Under the pieces are notes generated by a model that had not been told where the DNA came from, did no database searches, and saw only the letters and a list, made by a program, of their open reading frames with translations. From Halococcaceae archaeon (GTDB taxonomy: Archaea > Halobacteriota > Halobacteria > Halobacteriales > Halalkalicoccaceae), in assembly GCA_007129135.1 (NCBI GenBank), contig SKWB01000337.1, positions 1 to 7,353 on the forward strand: 7,353 bases of DNA, written 5' to 3'. Positions 6,126 to 7,353 of the stretch are shown here, one piece after another. Position 1 is the first letter of the stretch. Each line of letters begins with the position of its first letter. Made by a program: the position numbers and the translations under genes.

Positions 6126-6599
6126 TCAGTTCTCGCCGACCACCGCTTTCGACTTCGCGGGCTGGTCGATCTCGTCGAGGCCGTCGGCGACCGTTCGCGT
6201 CGATCCGTCGCGGTGGGGGTAGACCGCGGCCAGCCGCTCGCCCTCGTACACCGCGAGGCAGACCATCGGGAGACGGATCACGTCGTGCGTCTCCTCGGAG
6301 ACGAGCGAGCAGACCTGACCCCGCGAGAACGCCGGCTCGAGCGAACGGTCCTGGCGGTCGGCCCACCGTTCGAAGCGCTCGACCGTCTCACAGAGGCGTC
6401 TCCCGGCCGGGTAGGTCGGGTCACACGAGATCGCGTCACCCCAGAGTTCGACCTCGTACGCGTCGAGCGTGCCCGCCTCCACGAGCCGATCGAGCCGCGA
6501 GAGGTGCTCTCTCGTCTCGTCGACCACCGACGGCGCGAGCGACCGAAGGTAGACGACGGCGTGCGTCCGCGACCGTTCCGTACCGTGCGTTGCGATCAT
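6126..6599 (-). CDS. Conserved haloarchaeal protein of unknown function (possible regulator-like family)
   Basis: The 157-residue soluble product starts at ATG 6599 and stops at 6126-6128. Residues 13-56 suggest a strand-helix-strand unit: THAVVYLRS, then a helix across 25-43, then DAYEVELWGD. A second helical part follows at 66-88 (RRLCETVERFERWADRQ), then a beta-rich C-terminal part (108-136) with LPMVCLAVYEGERL. The segment HLSRLDRLVEAGTLDAYEV at 32-50 resembles part of a small alpha/beta or HTH-like domain. From memory, similar haloarchaeal proteins are variously labelled hypothetical or HTH-domain; I could not identify a definite recognition helix. Four cysteines (C59, C70, C97, C114) are dispersed and do not form a CxxC site. 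A strong TATA box and inverted repeats upstream indicate an independently controlled gene. Its start is well supported by the promoter spacing. Confidence 0.7.
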   Translation of the reverse strand: MIATHGTERSRTHAVVYLRSLAPSVVDETREHLSRLDRLVEAGTLDAYEVELWGDAISCDPTYPAGRRLCETVERFERWADRQDRSLEPAFSRGQVCSLVSEETHDVIRLPMVCLAVYEGERLAAVYPHRDGSTRTVADGLDEIDQPAKSKAVVGEN

Positions 6600-6602
6600 G
6601 TG

Positions 6603-6617
6603 AGCCTGTTCGAGGCT
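6603..6617. repeat. Inverted repeat between TATA box and start codon
   Basis: AGCCT-GTTCG-AGGCT has five-base arms and a five-base spacer. It lies between the TATA-like box and ATG 6599, where a bound repressor would block transcription start. In a leaderless gene it would overlap the start site. It is short enough to be chance. Confidence 0.35.
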
Positions 6618-6620
6618 GTA

Positions 6621-6632
6621 TGATTAATAATG
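6621..6632 (-). promoter_or_regulatory. Strong TATA box of the 157-residue protein gene
   Basis: The reverse strand reads CATTATTAATCA, centred about 27 bases upstream of ATG 6599. It is one of the most AT-rich stretches in the window and has the spacing of a leaderless haloarchaeal promoter. Confidence 0.65.
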
Positions 6633-6634
6633 AT

Positions 6635-6649
6635 AAAAACCGATCGGTT
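6635..6649 (-). terminator. Perfect 12-base palindrome followed by T5: possible citrate synthase terminator or upstream operator
   Basis: AACCGATCGGTT (6638-6649) is a perfect palindrome. In the minus-strand transcript its last two T merge into a run of five T (6635-6639). An oligo-T run is the usual archaeal termination signal, and this one lies about 150 bases after the citrate synthase stop. The palindrome is also just upstream of the TATA box of the next gene, so a regulator binding site is equally possible. Confidence 0.4.
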
Positions 6650-6799
6650 CTGGCAAATCCCTCACGGGACGCGTCACGAGGACGAGGCGGGCCCCGAGGG
6701 CTTCCTCCGGCCGCCGTGGGCCTCGCTCTCCGGACGGCAGCCGGTGCAGAGCTCGAACGGACTCGGAGCGGCGTCGCAGATAGAAGTGAACGTTGCCGG

Positions 6800-7353
6800 T
6801 TATCGCTCGTCGATCGGGACGAACTCCCGGCCCCGCTCGCCGACGTAGCGCGAGCGGGGCCGCATGATGCGGTTGTCGGCGTACTGCTCGGCGACGTGGG
6901 CGATCCAGCCGCCGACGCGGGAGACGGCGAAGATCGGGGTGTAGAGGTCGATCGGGATGCCCATCTGGTAGTAGGTCGTCGCGGAGTAGAAGTCGACGTT
7001 CGGCGCGATGCCCTTCTCCTCGGTCATGAACTCCTCGACGGCGATGCTGTAGTCGTACCACTTCATCTCGCCGGCGGCCTCCGCGAGGTCCTCGGACATC
7101 TCGCCGAGGATGTACGCTCGAGGGTCTTTCACGTTGTAGACGCGGTGGCCGAAACCGGGGATGCGCCGGCCCTCGTCGAGGGCGTTCTTCGCCCACCCCG
7201 TCGGATCGCGGTCGCTCTCGTCGACCTCCTGGAGCATCTCCATCACGTCCTGGTTCGCCCCGCCGTGGAGCGGCCCGGCGAGCGTGCCGATCGCCGACGT
7301 CGTCGCGGCGTGGACGTCCGAGAGCGTGCTCGCGGTGACCATCGCCGAGAACG
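6800..7353 (-). CDS. citZ: Citrate synthase, C-terminal part (citZ/gltA; 5' end outside window)
   Basis: The frame is open to the right edge (the codons before the visible Met read FSA) and ends with TAA at 6800-6802, so about 183 C-terminal residues are present. The enzyme condenses acetyl-CoA with oxaloacetate to make citrate, the entry step of the TCA cycle. Counting from the Met at 7342, the catalytic residues are visible: H26 in GPLHGGA, H66 in GFGHRVY and D117 in APNVDFYSA. The substrate-binding arginine motif RPRSRYVG (161-168) precedes a normal C-terminus ending PIDER. This matches the short archaeal/Gram-positive type of citrate synthase. The ATG at 7340-7342 is internal to the protein, because the family pattern NASTFSA...VTASTLSD runs across it. 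About 200 bases separate its stop from the next gene on the same strand. Confidence 0.95.
   Translation of the reverse strand, partial: FSAMVTASTLSDVHAATTSAIGTLAGPLHGGANQDVMEMLQEVDESDRDPTGWAKNALDEGRRIPGFGHRVYNVKDPRAYILGEMSEDLAEAAGEMKWYDYSIAVEEFMTEEKGIAPNVDFYSATTYYQMGIPIDLYTPIFAVSRVGGWIAHVAEQYADNRIMRPRSRYVGERGREFVPIDER

Noticed and set aside
4582..6222. A 546-residue forward open frame across rnz and the membrane protein gene
   Set aside because: It runs antisense through two recognisable genes, one with a complete RNase Z metal site, and shows no domain of its own.
6037..6366. 110-residue N-terminal extension of the four-helix membrane protein
   Set aside because: It overlaps the 157-residue gene in another frame and is Arg/Pro/Gly-rich without domain features.
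6630..6848. 72-residue forward open frame between the 157-residue gene and citrate synthase
   Set aside because: It overlaps the end of citrate synthase in antisense, starts inside the AT-rich promoter island and has no recognisable motif.

Overview
The window looks like core chromosome of a haloarchaeon. The DNA is very GC-rich, with G or C at most third codon positions, and the proteins are rich in Asp and Glu. Several start codons sit about 25-30 bases downstream of an AT-rich TATA-like box with no room for a leader, which is typical of haloarchaeal leaderless transcripts. The gene families agree: a DUF460/COG2433 RNase H-fold protein, a Tat lipoprotein with PQQ-type propeller repeats, and small haloarchaeal conserved proteins. 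The species cannot be named from this window.

Left part (1-2668). The window opens inside the 3' end of a gene whose product resembles the C-terminal zinc-ribbon-like domain of haloarchaeal ArsR-type winged-helix regulators (ends 323, + strand). A small two-helix membrane protein (433-636, minus) faces it tail to tail and is divergent from a 401-residue Tat lipoprotein carrying an eight-unit PQQ-like beta-propeller (717-1922, +). Next come a SufU/IscU-type Fe-S scaffold gene (1979-2392, +) and a 91-residue helical protein whose ATG directly follows the scaffold's stop codon (2393-2668, +). These two are probably one transcript.

Right part (2676-7353). Every gene here is on the minus strand. 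Read in the direction of transcription, from the right edge, they are: the C-terminal half of citrate synthase (ends at 6800), a 157-residue haloarchaeal protein of unknown role (6126-6599), a four-helix membrane protein (5662-6036), ribonuclease Z (4690-5610), and a 655-residue DUF460 RNase H-fold/coiled-coil protein with a GTG start (2676-4643). Most have their own TATA-like box, so they need not be one operon, although gaps of only 46-51 bases make read-through likely between the last three. RNase Z (tRNA 3'-end maturation) next to a predicted nuclease suggests an RNA or nucleic-acid processing neighbourhood.

No tRNA, rRNA, CRISPR, insertion sequence or phage gene was seen, and I do not see a clearly new multi-gene system. 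The most interesting items are the apparent tandem RNase H-like halves in the DUF460 protein, the scaffold/His-rich small protein pair, the mixed SufU/IscU character of the scaffold, and the AT-rich island with inverted repeats at 6603-6649.
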